Source of the DNA: Listeria ilorinensis
GTDB taxonomy: Bacteria > Bacillota > Bacilli > Lactobacillales > Listeriaceae
Assembly: GCF_913566895.1 (NCBI RefSeq)
Contig: NZ_CAJYCN010000008.1
Coordinates: 1 to 64,000, forward strand
Direction of reading: 5' to 3'
Length of the DNA: 64,000 bases
In this document: in pieces, positions 9,968 through 18,854 of the stretch
Numbering within the stretch: position 1 is the stretch's first letter
Layout of the letters: each line of letters begins with the position of its first letter
Notes under the pieces: model-generated
Told to the model about the DNA's origin: nothing
Databases searched by the model: none
Seen by the model: only the letters and a program-made list of their open reading frames with translations
Translations under genes and position numbers: made by a program

Positions 9968-10432
9968 TCAGCTCTCGACTGCTTGCGTGCGTGGGCCAAT
10001 ATAATGAATCTTGCCGCCACATCGCCCACATCTATAGCGACTTTCTTGAAATCTACGTCTCCGGATGATTTCTGTTTGGCAGGAAATACATTGGTAAACT
10101 TGCACTTTGACTGTTGGATCAAGCGACTGACAGAATCGCGGTGCACCCACTTCGGTCATTAAACGACGAAAATCCTGGTCGCGATGCTGATAGCCTTTCT
10201 TTTCTAAGTGAAGATGATAGTGGCAAAGCTCATGCTTAATAATGCCCACTAAGTAATCTTTCCCACGAGCTTCCAAGTATTTGGGATTGATCTCGATCGC
10301 ATGGCTCTTTAGCAGATAGCGGCCGCCTGTTGTGCGAAGACGAGGATTGAAGCGCGCTTGATGACGGAATGGCTTGGCGAAGAATTCGATAGATACTTGT
10401 TCGACAAGTGTTTGCAGATCTGATTCGTTCAT
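9968..10432 (-). CDS. SprT-like zinc metalloprotease family protein (YdcK-type)
   Basis: A 154-residue protein. The zinc-binding HExxH motif (HELCH, residues 67-71) is followed by a second His two positions later, and a C-terminal zinc ribbon has two CxxC pairs (CISC and CGRC). This is the bacterial SprT/YdcK family, related to SPRTN proteases; its bacterial substrate is not established. I chose the ATG at 10432 because AAGGAG sits five bases upstream; the longer reading frame has no such signal and crosses the tex terminator. The order tex-sprT-tRNA matches the B. subtilis ydcI-ydcK-trnS arrangement as I recall it. Confidence 0.85.
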   Translation of the reverse strand: MNESDLQTLVEQVSIEFFAKPFRHQARFNPRLRTTGGRYLLKSHAIEINPKYLEARGKDYLVGIIKHELCHYHLHLEKKGYQHRDQDFRRLMTEVGAPRFCQSLDPTVKVQVYQCISCQTEIIRRRRFQESRYRCGRCGGKIHYIGPRTQAVES

Positions 10433-10529
10433 GATTGCTCCTTCCCTTGACGAGATCGTCAATACTAAAATACTTGATAAAATCCTATCTGGATAGCGGC
10501 GTTCAAGAATGAGCCAATTCTTATCAGGA

Positions 10530-10570
10530 AAAAGAAGCCCTGCCAAAAGCTTGCTCGCAGGGCTTTTTTC
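10530..10570 (-). terminator. terminator downstream of tex
   Basis: Stem AAGCCCTGC/GGCAGGGCTT with a loop of about 12 bases. T-rich stretches lie on both sides, so it could work in both directions, but only tex reads into it. Confidence 0.8.
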
Positions 10571-12730
10571 TTATTTTTTAATCATGGTTAAAGCGATGCG
10601 ATTTTTCTTTAGATCCACCTCTTCAACCCAAACTGTTACAACGTCACCTACTGAAACGATATCGAGCGGATTCTTTACAAATTTATTGCTGAGTTTGGAA
10701 ACATGCACGAGACCATCTTGCTTCACGCCAATATCCACAAAGGCACCAAAGTCGACCACATTACGGACTGTGCCTTGTAATTCCATGCCCTCGGATAGAT
10801 CTTCCATTGTGATCACATCTTTTTTCAAAAGCGGTGCTGGCAGCTCGTCTCGCAAGTCACGGCCGGGTGCAGCTAGGTCAGCAATGATGTCCGCCAGCGT
10901 TTCTGCACCAACTTCTAAAGTTCCCGCAAGCTGTGCCTGATCGAGCGCTTTTAGAGCTGCGGCAAGTTCCGCTGTACCAATATCTTTTAAAGTAAAGCCG
11001 GCTGCTTCAATAACTTTTTCAGCCGCTGAATAGCTTTCCGGGTGGATCGCCGTTTTGTCAAGCGGGTTCTTCCCTTCCAAAATCCGGATAAAGCCGATAC
11101 TTTGCTCATAAGATTTAGCCCCTAAGCGTGGCACCTTTTTAAGTGCTGTTCGCGTAAGAAACGGTCCATTTTCCTCGCGGTATTTAAAAATATTTTGAGC
11201 AGTCGTTTTATTGAGCCCCGCCACATATTGTAAAAGTGCGGAAGAAGCAGTATTCACATTGACACCCACTTGGTTGACAGCTGTTTCAACGACAAAGGTC
11301 AGCGCTTGACTCAGCTTCTTCTGGGAGACATCGTGTTGGTATTGTCCCACGCCAACGGATTTAGGATCAATCTTTACTAGTTCGGCTAGCGGATCCTGCA
11401 AACGACGACCAATCGAAACAGCGCTTCTTTCTTCGACTTGCAGATCAGGAAACTCTTCCCGGGCGATTTCACTAGCTGAATAAACACTGGCACCAGCTTC
11501 GTTGACAATACAATAAGAAGCTGTACTGTCACTGTCCTGCAGTACTTCCACGATAAATTGTTCGGTTTCACGGCTGGCAGTACCGTTTCCGATTGCAATA
11601 ACTGTAATGGCATATTTTTGTAGCAGTTCAGCTACTTTGGTCTTTGCTTCCGGCCGACGATGCTTCGAGGTGTGCGGGTAAATCACACCGATTTCAAGCA
11701 CTTTTCCAGTCGGGTCCAGTACGGCCAATTTACAACCAGTACGGTAAGCCGGATCGACACCAAGCATGACATTGCCTTTAAGCGGCGGCTGGAGAAGTAA
11801 TTTGCGCAGGTTTGCCGCAAAGATCTGGATTGCATGGTCTTCGGCCTTTTCGGTTAGCTCAGCACGGATCTCCCGCTCAATGGCAGGGCCAATGAAACGT
11901 TTATACGCATCTTCATAAGCCAACACGATCCGCTCAACTGCAGGGCCACTGCCTTTTACAAGGGCTTCATGTAAGAAAGCCAAAATTTTAGTTGGATCCA
12001 CTTGCAGACTGACACGTAAAATGCCTTCTTTTTCGCCGCGATTAAATGCAAGCGTCCGATGCGGAGCCACTTTTGTAATCAGCTCAATATATTCATAATA
12101 CATTTCAAAGACTTTCTTCTCATCCTTCGCTTCATCTTTGACAACCGATTTGATCATTCCGAATTTGCGGGTGAAATTCCGAATCCATACGCGGAACTTG
12201 GGCTCGTCACTGATTTCTTCAGCAAGGATCTCATGGGCGCCGTCAAGAGCTGCTGCAACACTGTCGACTCCTTTTTCCTCAGAAAGGTATTTACTTGCTT
12301 CTTCTTCCAGCGAACTGCTCGGAAAAGTTTTCAGCCATTCCGCTAGAGGAGCCAATCCTTTTTCCTTGGCAATCGTTGCTTTGGTACGTTTTTTCTGTTT
12401 ATACGGGCGATAAAGGTCCTCGAGAGTTTGATGCTTATCTGCTTTTACGACAGCTGCCTCTAGTTCAGGTGTCAATTTTTCCTGTTCGGCGATCAAACGT
12501 AAGATTTCTTCTTTACGTGTTTCAAGTTTTGTTGCATACTGGTAGCTGTCTTCGATTTGCTGGATCGCCACCTCATCCAGACTGCCGGTACGTTCTTTCC
12601 GGTAACGGGCAATAAAAGGAACGGTATTTCCTTCCTCCATCAGCTCAATGACAGCATCAATTTGTTTTTTCGCATAAGGCAGCTCACGATATATGATCTG
12701 CATGATTTTTTCTAACTGTTCTTTTTCCAC
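10571..12730 (-). CDS. tex: Tex family transcription accessory / RNA-binding protein
   Basis: A 719-residue protein with the Tex layout: N-terminal helical region with motif IARYRKERTGSLDE (about 39-52), central YqgF/RNase-H-like domain (GVDPAYRTGCKLAVLD, about 325-340), helix-hairpin-helix repeats, and a C-terminal S1 RNA-binding domain (about 645-715). Tex proteins bind nucleic acid and associate with transcription; their precise role is unsettled. The start is GTG with AAGGAGG about ten bases upstream. It follows rsbX after a terminator, as ydcI follows the rsb cluster in B. subtilis. Confidence 0.93.
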   Translation of the reverse strand: MEKEQLEKIMQIIYRELPYAKKQIDAVIELMEEGNTVPFIARYRKERTGSLDEVAIQQIEDSYQYATKLETRKEEILRLIAEQEKLTPELEAAVVKADKHQTLEDLYRPYKQKKRTKATIAKEKGLAPLAEWLKTFPSSSLEEEASKYLSEEKGVDSVAAALDGAHEILAEEISDEPKFRVWIRNFTRKFGMIKSVVKDEAKDEKKVFEMYYEYIELITKVAPHRTLAFNRGEKEGILRVSLQVDPTKILAFLHEALVKGSGPAVERIVLAYEDAYKRFIGPAIEREIRAELTEKAEDHAIQIFAANLRKLLLQPPLKGNVMLGVDPAYRTGCKLAVLDPTGKVLEIGVIYPHTSKHRRPEAKTKVAELLQKYAITVIAIGNGTASRETEQFIVEVLQDSDSTASYCIVNEAGASVYSASEIAREEFPDLQVEERSAVSIGRRLQDPLAELVKIDPKSVGVGQYQHDVSQKKLSQALTFVVETAVNQVGVNVNTASSALLQYVAGLNKTTAQNIFKYREENGPFLTRTALKKVPRLGAKSYEQSIGFIRILEGKNPLDKTAIHPESYSAAEKVIEAAGFTLKDIGTAELAAALKALDQAQLAGTLEVGAETLADIIADLAAPGRDLRDELPAPLLKKDVITMEDLSEGMELQGTVRNVVDFGAFVDIGVKQDGLVHVSKLSNKFVKNPLDIVSVGDVVTVWVEEVDLKKNRIALTMIKK

Positions 12731-12796
12731 TTTTGTTGGACCTCCTTGTCGCTTCTCTTACTTAGTTTATCATAATTATTCCTTTTAAGCGCACAT

Positions 12797-12865
12797 CAAA
12801 AAAGAGGCCCCATGAAAAGTCGCAGTCTGAATTTAATTCGCAGCTTTCGACTTATTGGCCTCTTT
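12797..12865 (-). terminator. terminator of the sigma-B operon
   Basis: Minus-strand stem AAAGAGGCC/GGCCTCTTT (arms 12801-12809 and 12857-12865) with an inner AAGTCG/CGACTT stem, followed by T-run. It starts just after the rsbX stop codon. Confidence 0.85.
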
Positions 12866-12867
12866 CA

Positions 12868-13479
12868 TTATATATTGGGAAACTTGCCGAGCAAAAAAGT
12901 CACATCATCACTTGGGATCGCCTGAATCGTCTGCTCGATTTGATGTCCGGTTTTCACGACACAAAGTGGTGATTCCAAATAGCATTTGACATGATCAAGC
13001 ACTAGTCCATCCGAGTGCATTAAAAATTTAGTGCCTGGTTGATAATGAAAATTCTTAATGGAAAATCTCTGCCTGCGACCGGAAAGATAGCCGGTTGTGG
13101 AAAGCGGATAAACCAGCTTGCCGTCTTGACCGATCAGGAAAAAGCGAATATTGCCCATACCACTGTACGTGATACGCGCCTTATCCAAGTCCGCTCGAAT
13201 GATGGCAATCGCGGCGCCACGTAAAGACGCGACAGCCTGATTGGCACGATCCATCAGCGTCAGCAGATCCTCCTCAGGTGCCGAACGAATGACTTCAATG
13301 GCGGCTAGGGCTGATTTGTGTGCCTCGTGACCACTGCCCAGACCGTCTGCTAGTACACATAGAAATTGGTGATCCTTTTCGAGATAATAATACATGTCCC
13401 CACAATATTGCTGTAAGGATTTAGCTCTTTGAAAAGTGAACAGGTCGACTTTTGCTGTAGCGTCTCGTAAATCCGGCAT
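12868..13479 (-). CDS. rsbX: serine phosphatase RsbX (PP2C family), feedback on the stressosome
   Basis: A 203-residue single-domain PP2C-type phosphatase. The metal-binding DG of the family appears in ADGLGSGHEA (about 44-53), with a second Asp in MHSDGLV near the C-terminus. RsbX dephosphorylates RsbS and RsbR to reset the stressosome. Its ATG overlaps the sigB TAA by one base (TAATG), so the two are translationally coupled. It is the last gene of the operon, before the terminator at 12797-12865. Confidence 0.95.
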   Translation of the reverse strand: MPDLRDATAKVDLFTFQRAKSLQQYCGDMYYYLEKDHQFLCVLADGLGSGHEAHKSALAAIEVIRSAPEEDLLTLMDRANQAVASLRGAAIAIIRADLDKARITYSGMGNIRFFLIGQDGKLVYPLSTTGYLSGRRQRFSIKNFHYQPGTKFLMHSDGLVLDHVKCYLESPLCVVKTGHQIEQTIQAIPSDDVTFLLGKFPNI

Positions 13480-14261
13480 TATTCATCCACATCCTCGTTT
13501 TGGAGAGCTTCTCGAAGTTTGCGGATCGCTTGTCGTTGAATCCGTGAAACGTGCATCTGGGAAATTCCCAGTAATTCCCCGGTTTCTTTTTGACTGCGGT
13601 TTTCGATAAATGTAAACTGCAGAATTTTCTGTTCACGCTCATCCAGTACAGGCAAAACTTTCTCGAGAAGCATCCGTTGATTGATCTGTTCATACCCGTC
13701 ATCTTCATTACCTACGACATCTAATAATGTAATCGTACTACCATCAGAGTCCGCTTCGATCGAGTGGTCAACTGACAGCGCTTGATAACTCTTACCCATT
13801 TCCATTGCTTCCAAGATTTCTTCTTCGGTAGCACCAATAAAATTAGCAATATCACTGATTTGCGGGGAAGTTTGCAGTTCACGTGTCAACTCTTCTACCG
13901 CATTTTTGATTTTAGGACCAAGCTCTTTGATTCTTCTTGGTACATGAACACTCCACGTTTTGTCACGCAAGAAGCGCTTGATTTCCCCAACGATTGTTGG
14001 AACTGCGAATGCTTCAAAGCTTTTGCCGAAAGTTGCATCATAGCGGCGGATCGCACCTAACAGGCCGATATTTCCCACCTGAACGAGATCTTCATGAAAA
14101 CTTTTCCCTTGCGAATACTTTCGTGCAATGGATTCAACCAAATTTTTATAGTGCATGACAAGTTCGTGCTGGGCCAAATCATCGCCAGTTTGCTGGTAAG
14201 CTTCAATCCATTCGTATACTTGTTCTTTTCCTGTTTTGTCAGGTTGAGACACTTTCTGCAT
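13479..14261 (-). CDS. sigB: general stress RNA polymerase sigma factor SigB
   Basis: A 260-residue sigma-70 family factor of the SigB/F/G group. Region 2 includes [18 protein letters not shown] and [19 protein letters not shown]; region 3 has HVPRRIKEL; region 4 includes [20 protein letters not shown], a helix-turn-helix. The start at 14261 (MQKVSQPDK) agrees with the Listeria N-terminus I remember and has GGAGGAG just upstream. It overlaps the end of rsbW by 23 bases, the usual arrangement coupling anti-sigma and sigma factor. Confidence 0.97.
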   Translation of the reverse strand: MQKVSQPDKTGKEQVYEWIEAYQQTGDDLAQHELVMHYKNLVESIARKYSQGKSFHEDLVQVGNIGLLGAIRRYDATFGKSFEAFAVPTIVGEIKRFLRDKTWSVHVPRRIKELGPKIKNAVEELTRELQTSPQISDIANFIGATEEEILEAMEMGKSYQALSVDHSIEADSDGSTITLLDVVGNEDDGYEQINQRMLLEKVLPVLDEREQKILQFTFIENRSQKETGELLGISQMHVSRIQRQAIRKLREALQNEDVDE

Positions 14262-14703
14262 TCTCCTCCACCTGCTTTTCATTGATATATTTGGTCATGA
14301 CGACAGAAACTCCCTTGTCATAATAAAGTTTGACGTCATCCATCAATGTTTCAATCAAAAATAACCCGAGTCCACCAATCCGAAGTTCGTCGTCTCCATC
14401 ATAAGGGCCAATCTCACTTCGTCTTGCTTCTAAGTCAAAACTATCCCCCTGATCTGTCACAACCACTTCAAGCCGGTCTTCATAAATGTTAAAAGAAACT
14501 TTCACTTCGCCGTCTTCACGATCTTTAAATGCATGTTTGACGGAATTCGTAATTGCTTCACTTACAGCAATTTTCAGATCCTCAATCGCTTCATAGGAAA
14601 AACCGGCACTGCTGGCGATACCGGAAAGTGTCAATCGGCCAAGCCCAACGTATTCAGCTCTTGCAGGTATTTTTAGTTCAATTTTGTCGTACATTGTTGC
14701 CAT
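14239..14703 (-). CDS. rsbW: anti-sigma-B factor and serine kinase RsbW
   Basis: A 154-residue GHKL-fold kinase that holds SigB inactive and phosphorylates RsbV. The N box [14 protein letters not shown] and the glycine-rich ATP lid [17 protein letters not shown] are clear. The start [10 protein letters not shown] at 14703 has RBS AGGGTGA; an in-frame GTG nine bases upstream is less likely. It overlaps rsbV by 26 bases and sigB by 23 bases, so the three are translationally coupled. Confidence 0.96.
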   Translation of the reverse strand: MATMYDKIELKIPARAEYVGLGRLTLSGIASSAGFSYEAIEDLKIAVSEAITNSVKHAFKDREDGEVKVSFNIYEDRLEVVVTDQGDSFDLEARRSEIGPYDGDDELRIGGLGLFLIETLMDDVKLYYDKGVSVVMTKYINEKQVEENAESVST

Positions 14704-15031
14704 CTGTTTCACCCTCTACATTTTTGATTTCGATGATATCGGTTAAACCTGTAATTTCAAATAGGCGATACAGCCGCTCTGACAGATTTACCAAAATTAA
14801 CTCACTTTCTTTTGCGCGCAAATTTTTATAAAGTCCCACAAATACACCAAGACCAGTAGAATCCATATAGCCGACATCAGCTAGATCCACTCGGAGTTCA
14901 TAGTGTTCACGATCCTGATACTTTTCAAGCGCTTCTTTTAATTTCGGTGCAGTGTAGGCATCGATCTCACCGGACACGAATGCTTCAGCAAAGCTGCTTT
15001 CTTCCTTCTTCATTACAATTCGAATATTCAT
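14678..15031 (-). CDS. rsbV: anti-anti-sigma factor RsbV (STAS domain)
   Basis: A 117-residue STAS protein. The phosphorylation site is Ser58 in [10 protein letters not shown]. Unphosphorylated RsbV binds RsbW and frees SigB. I chose the ATG at 15031 (MNIRI) because GGGGTGA lies upstream at good spacing; an in-frame GTG at 15043 lies inside that RBS. A sigma-B-type promoter precedes it. The C-terminus (VRQN) runs into the rsbW start region. Confidence 0.95.
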   Translation of the reverse strand: MNIRIVMKKEESSFAEAFVSGEIDAYTAPKLKEALEKYQDREHYELRVDLADVGYMDSTGLGVFVGLYKNLRAKESELILVNLSERLYRLFEITGLTDIIEIKNVEGETDGNNVRQN

Positions 15032-15071
15032 GTGTTTTTTCACCCCATCAATTTTGGTATACCAAAGCTAT

Positions 15072-15096
15072 TTACCCTAAAATAATAACCTCAAAC
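15072..15096 (-). promoter_or_regulatory. sigma-B-type promoter upstream of rsbV
   Basis: On the minus strand GTTTGA (15091-15096) and GGGTAA (15072-15077) are 13 bases apart, matching the sigma-B consensus GTTT(AA)-N13-15-GGGTAT. The site begins just after the rsbU stop codon. An internal sigma-B promoter before rsbV is known in Bacillus and Listeria; it makes rsbV-rsbW-sigB-rsbX autoinducing. Confidence 0.88.
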
Positions 15097-15100
15097 TTAT

Positions 15101-16102
15101 TTAGGCCGTTCTTTTGATACAAATCAGCGTAAAATCATCCCGTAGAATAAAATTTTGCATTTTAAGCAACTGATTATAGATCTCCTCGACCATTTCTTGT
15201 GTTTCCAGTGACAAGTAACGGGCAAAAAGAGCCGTTAGCTCAGCTCGCTCGATGAAATCACCTTCTGTGCGTGATTCTGTCACCCCGTCACTCATAATAA
15301 AAATAATATCACCTTTTTGGACATGCTTCTCAAACCGACGATAAAGCGCATTCTTATCTACACCCAGCGGCAGCCCTCGTGCATATAAATCAGAAAATAT
15401 ACCATCTGCTGCTTGATAATATAGTCCGACTTCATGTCCGGCTGAACCATATTCAAAAACATGTGTATCTTCATGATAAAGTCCGTAAAACATTGTAATG
15501 AACATATTATCATTGATATTTTCTTCTGCAATTTCATTCAGTGTTTTCAGGACATTCGAGGGTTCCCGTTCTGCACCGATCAAGCCAGCAAGCGCATATT
15601 TGATCATAGAAATGCTAAATGCGGCCGGAATTCCTTTACCGATTACATCTGCCAGTGCCACACCGATGGCTGCGTCTTCTTCTGTAAAACTATAATAATC
15701 TCCACTCATCTGTCTGGCGGCAACACTGACTACACCGAACGATAAGTGCTCCCTTTCAGGTAAATCTGATTTCATCAGTGTTTTTTGCATCGTTTCTGCC
15801 TGAGCGATCTCACTTTTTAAAGCTTTTTGTTCAGAACGAAGACTTAGATGTTCCAAATAGGCCAAGCCATATCCTACCATCGTCTCAAGCAGTACATCAA
15901 ACGACTGGCGTACATAATCAGGCATATCAGGATCATACTCTTCCAGAATAGCCCGGTGCATATTGACGATTTCTTCCGGGGGAATCATGTCCTCCATTGC
16001 TTCTTTAGTTAATTTATCACAGCTGTATAGAATTTCCTCGTCCTGGTGTTTAAGATAATCTAATAAAATTTGGCGATATTTAGATTCAAAGCCGTTTTTC
16101 AT
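15101..16102 (-). CDS. rsbU: RsbU serine phosphatase (PP2C/SpoIIE type), RsbV-P phosphatase
   Basis: A 333-residue protein with an N-terminal RsbT-binding helical domain (about 1-115) and a C-terminal SpoIIE-like PP2C domain. Catalytic signatures include SGDYYSF, ALADVIGKGIPAA and IFIMSDGVTESR. When bound by RsbT it dephosphorylates RsbV and so activates SigB. RBS GGGGGAG precedes the ATG. It lies 15 bases after rsbT. Confidence 0.96.
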   Translation of the reverse strand: MKNGFESKYRQILLDYLKHQDEEILYSCDKLTKEAMEDMIPPEEIVNMHRAILEEYDPDMPDYVRQSFDVLLETMVGYGLAYLEHLSLRSEQKALKSEIAQAETMQKTLMKSDLPEREHLSFGVVSVAARQMSGDYYSFTEEDAAIGVALADVIGKGIPAAFSISMIKYALAGLIGAEREPSNVLKTLNEIAEENINDNMFITMFYGLYHEDTHVFEYGSAGHEVGLYYQAADGIFSDLYARGLPLGVDKNALYRRFEKHVQKGDIIFIMSDGVTESRTEGDFIERAELTALFARYLSLETQEMVEEIYNQLLKMQNFILRDDFTLICIKRTA

Positions 16103-16117
16103 TCTGTCTAGCTCCCC

Positions 16118-16528
16118 CTACCGAATCCACTTGGTTGCACGAATAACTGTCCCTTTTTCGTCTCCACCTGTCTTTGATTCGATATCAAAATCGTCCATCA
16201 GCCGCTTCACTCCTGGAAGTCCCGCTCCGAGCCCGCCTGAGGTCGTATAACCATCCTGCATCACTTTGCGAATGTCAATAATCCCTGGTCCATGATCTTT
16301 CGCAATAATTTCCAGACCATTTTTCGTCCCCTCTGCTACTTTACGAATGCAGATTTCTCCATTTCCCGCATAGAGAAAGATATTCCTTGCAAGTTCGCTG
16401 ATAGCTGTCGTGATTCGCGCTTGATCGACGGTCCCAAAACCGATCTCTTTTGATATTTTTCTTCCAAGTTGACGCGCAGCCACGATGTCCCATTCATTAA
16501 TGATTTTTACACAGGATTGGAATGTCAT
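16118..16528 (-). CDS. rsbT: stressosome switch kinase RsbT
   Basis: A 136-residue GHKL-fold serine/threonine kinase. The ATP-binding motifs DHGPGI and GGLGAGLPGVKRLMD are visible. On stress it phosphorylates RsbR and RsbS, leaves the stressosome and activates RsbU. It begins two bases after rsbS ends. Confidence 0.96.
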   Translation of the reverse strand: MTFQSCVKIINEWDIVAARQLGRKISKEIGFGTVDQARITTAISELARNIFLYAGNGEICIRKVAEGTKNGLEIIAKDHGPGIIDIRKVMQDGYTTSGGLGAGLPGVKRLMDDFDIESKTGGDEKGTVIRATKWIR

Positions 16529-16530
16529 AA

Positions 16531-16887
16531 TTATTCCCCCAATTCCTGTTTCAATTTATCCAGACCGCTTTCAAGGTCCATGGCAGAAAGAACACCCTCA
16601 AAGGTAATTCCTAGCTCAATCAATGTGATCGCCACTGCCGGCTGAATACCTGTGACGACGACTTTTGCGCCCATCAGCTTCGACATATTGACGACATCTC
16701 CTAGAATTTTGGCAATGAAGGAATCGATAAAATCAATGGATGTAATATCAATTACCACACCTCTTGCCGATGTTTCATGGATTTTTGCAAGCAGATCTTC
16801 CTGAAATTCGACCGCTGTATGGTCGTCCAGCTCGCTTTGAATGGAAATTAGTAAGCATTCACCTAGTTTTAAAATTGGAATTCCCAC
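16531..16887 (-). CDS. rsbS: stressosome scaffold RsbS (STAS domain)
   Basis: A 118-residue single STAS domain that forms the stressosome core with RsbR. The phosphoacceptor equivalent to B. subtilis Ser59 is Ser56 in [10 protein letters not shown]. It sits four bases downstream of rsbR. Confidence 0.96.
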   Translation of the reverse strand: MGIPILKLGECLLISIQSELDDHTAVEFQEDLLAKIHETSARGVVIDITSIDFIDSFIAKILGDVVNMSKLMGAKVVVTGIQPAVAITLIELGITFEGVLSAMDLESGLDKLKQELGE

Positions 16888-16891
16888 TTTC

Positions 16892-17728
16892 TCACCCCTC
16901 TTTTTCTATTATCTTTCTGTTTGTCAAAAGAAGTGCCCGTTCTACTCCTTTTTTTAATGTGTTCGTTGTAATGATCTGATCAAGCTCAATCCCCAACGCA
17001 ACGATTGTTTGTGCGATTTCTGGTCGAATCCCCACAAGCATTGCTTGACAGCCCACGAGTCTCACAGCTTCTGAAGCCTGGATGATATGATGTGCTACCA
17101 TCGTATCAACGACTGGCACACCCGTGATATCGATCAACACAACTTCCGATCGATTTTTCACAACGCCAACCAAAAGATTTTCCATGATCAACTTGGCTCG
17201 TTCCGTGTCAATGGTGCCAATCAGTGGCATAACGGAGATTTTGTCAAAAATTGGAAGCAGTGGGGCAGAGAGCTCCTGCAAAGCCATTTTTTGGATCGAC
17301 ACCGTTTTTTCCCATGTATTCGCATAAGCTGTTACTACTTGATTATACATGGAAGAGAGCCAGCTTTCAAAGCGATAATAGGCATCTTCTTCTAAATTTT
17401 CTGCGCGATTAATGAATAATTCTTCATTGCGCATCGCTTTATAAACTAATAGACCAAAGATACGTAATCCTGTGGTCACAAAATGTATGGACCAACCTAA
17501 ATGGACAATCTTTTCCGCGTAGTCATCCAGCTTTTCATTGAAGGCACTACCTGCTTCAGTGACATTTGAGACGATCAGATCAATAAACTCCTTACTCGTT
17601 TCCTCATACATCACCTCAGAAGTGATCTGCACAATCAGCGGATCCGTCTGTTTTTTCATTTCTGCCATCCATTCTTCAAGGAGACTCTCCTTATTCAGAC
17701 GAATGAAGTTTGCAAAGTCTTTATACAT
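16892..17728 (-). CDS. rsbR: stressosome sensor RsbR (non-haem globin plus STAS)
   Basis: A 278-residue protein with an N-terminal non-haem globin-like sensor domain (about 1-145), a linker helix and a C-terminal STAS domain. The two RsbT phosphorylation threonines fall at T175 (GTIDT) and T209 (VVDTM), the same numbers as I recall for Listeria RsbR1. It is the first gene of the rsb operon. A promoter-like element lies at 17854-17882, and a terminator-like hairpin stands between it and the gene. Confidence 0.96.
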   Translation of the reverse strand: MYKDFANFIRLNKESLLEEWMAEMKKQTDPLIVQITSEVMYEETSKEFIDLIVSNVTEAGSAFNEKLDDYAEKIVHLGWSIHFVTTGLRIFGLLVYKAMRNEELFINRAENLEEDAYYRFESWLSSMYNQVVTAYANTWEKTVSIQKMALQELSAPLLPIFDKISVMPLIGTIDTERAKLIMENLLVGVVKNRSEVVLIDITGVPVVDTMVAHHIIQASEAVRLVGCQAMLVGIRPEIAQTIVALGIELDQIITTNTLKKGVERALLLTNRKIIEKEG

Positions 17729-17781
17729 TCAAATTTTCCAACCTTTCTATTTTGACAATCAAATAAGTTTATCCGACTCTT

Positions 17782-17838
17782 AAAAAAACCTGCCATAAGA
17801 ACGCGCCAAATAATCAAGCAATCGGTTCTTATGTCAGG
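17782..17838 (-). terminator. terminator-like hairpin between mazF and rsbR
   Basis: Minus-strand arms CCTGACATAAGAAC and GTTCTTATGGCAGG (17825-17838 and 17789-17802, one mismatch) are followed by seven T. It can terminate mazEF transcripts, but it also lies downstream of the best rsbR promoter, so it may act as an attenuator in the rsbR leader. Confidence 0.8.
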
Positions 17839-17853
17839 CTTCTCAGACATGCA

Positions 17854-17882
17854 ATTATGTGTACTAGACTTACTTATGTAAA
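17854..17882 (-). promoter_or_regulatory. putative sigma-A promoter of the rsbR operon
   Basis: Minus-strand TTTACA (17877-17882) and CATAAT (17854-17859) have 17-base spacing; each differs from consensus at one base. Transcription would start near 17847, only about ten bases before the hairpin at 17782-17838, giving a leader of about 120 nt. Confidence 0.6.
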
Positions 17883-17999
17883 TATTCTCACCTGAAACCC
17901 GTTTTAAAGAATAACGATCATCCTGTCTTGCGAATCTTTAGCCCGTTGTCATCAAACTGGACTTGTCTGGTCGGTTCAATTACTGCTAACTGGATCTGG

Positions 18000-18344
18000 T
18001 CAAAATTCCACTACACCAAGACTGATTTCAAGTGCTCGATCTACCTTTTCCATTAGCTCATCGTCCAAATGTGTGATTTTATCCGTAAGGCGCTGTTTGT
18101 CGATCGTACGAATCTGTTCAAGTAAAATAACAGAATCGCGGTCAAAACCATCTTTTTTCATGGCTTCAACATGTGTGGGCAACTTTGCCTTTTGGATTTT
18201 TGCCGTGATGGCAGCCACAATCACTGTTGGACTGAACCTGTTGCCAATGTCATTCTGAATGATGAGAACTGGTCTGATTCCCCCCTGCTCGCTTCCGACC
18301 ACGGGGGAAAGATCCGCGTAGTAGACATCCCCACGCTTCACCAC
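18000..18344 (-). CDS. mazF: endoribonuclease toxin MazF/NdoA
   Basis: A 114-residue PemK/MazF-family toxin that cuts mRNA at short specific sites (UACAU for the B. subtilis enzyme). Family motifs are [19 protein letters not shown] at the N-terminus, RPVLIIQND, and the catalytic region around VAAITAKI and [13 protein letters not shown]. The start is GTG at 18344 with AGGAGG eight bases upstream; a second GTG follows. mazE ends four bases upstream. It is conserved directly before rsbR in Bacilli. Confidence 0.95.
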   Translation of the reverse strand: MVKRGDVYYADLSPVVGSEQGGIRPVLIIQNDIGNRFSPTVIVAAITAKIQKAKLPTHVEAMKKDGFDRDSVILLEQIRTIDKQRLTDKITHLDDELMEKVDRALEISLGVVEF

Positions 18345-18348
18345 TGAC

Positions 18349-18627
18349 CTAACCTCCTAAAATTTCGATGTTCCGATTTTCAGCTTCTGCTTCAACATGT
18401 GTGCATTCACAGGCAATGGCAAAATTGATCGTCGCCATTTCCGTGTAGCCGCGCTTCATTTCGTCGCGCATTTCACGTGCTTTCTTCTGCTTCAAGAATA
18501 ACTGCGTCGCTTCTCTGATCACTTCACTTCGCCCCACTTTTTCTTTTTCGACGACAAGGTCGAGTTCTTGAATCAATTCTTCGGTCAAAATTACTGAGAT
18601 CTCGTGTTTCGAATCTCTTTCTAACAC
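18349..18627 (-). CDS. mazE: antitoxin MazE/NdoAI (ribbon-helix-helix)
   Basis: A 92-residue antitoxin. The N-terminal ribbon-helix-helix region (about 8-50: [15 protein letters not shown], then [16 protein letters not shown]) should bind the mazEF operator, and the acidic C-terminal tail should cover MazF. The start is GTG (18627) with GGGGGTG six bases upstream. No strong promoter was identified between alr and mazE, so readthrough from alr is possible. Confidence 0.93.
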   Translation of the reverse strand: MLERDSKHEISVILTEELIQELDLVVEKEKVGRSEVIREATQLFLKQKKAREMRDEMKRGYTEMATINFAIACECTHVEAEAENRNIEILGG

Positions 18628-18854
18628 GTCTTACACCCCCAAAGCTGCATCCATGTTTCTAACAACTCTATCGTACCATTACAGCTTCTTTTAGAAAAGC
18701 ATTTTTGTTAATTCTCTTACTAAAAAAGTGATAATTTAGCTTATAGTCCTAAAGCGGCAGAAGACCCTTTGACCTACTCATAGTCAAATGGCATTGCTCT
18801 TTTATTATAAACATCTTTTTGCCTAAAAGCACGTTTAATGCCTTTTAAAAATCG
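18628..18854. other. alr-mazE intergenic region
   Basis: 227 bases without a gene. A minus-strand TTTGAC/GTCAAA mini-hairpin (about 18768-18790) lacks a T-run, so no convincing alr terminator is present. mazEF may therefore be reached by transcription from alr. Confidence 0.4.
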
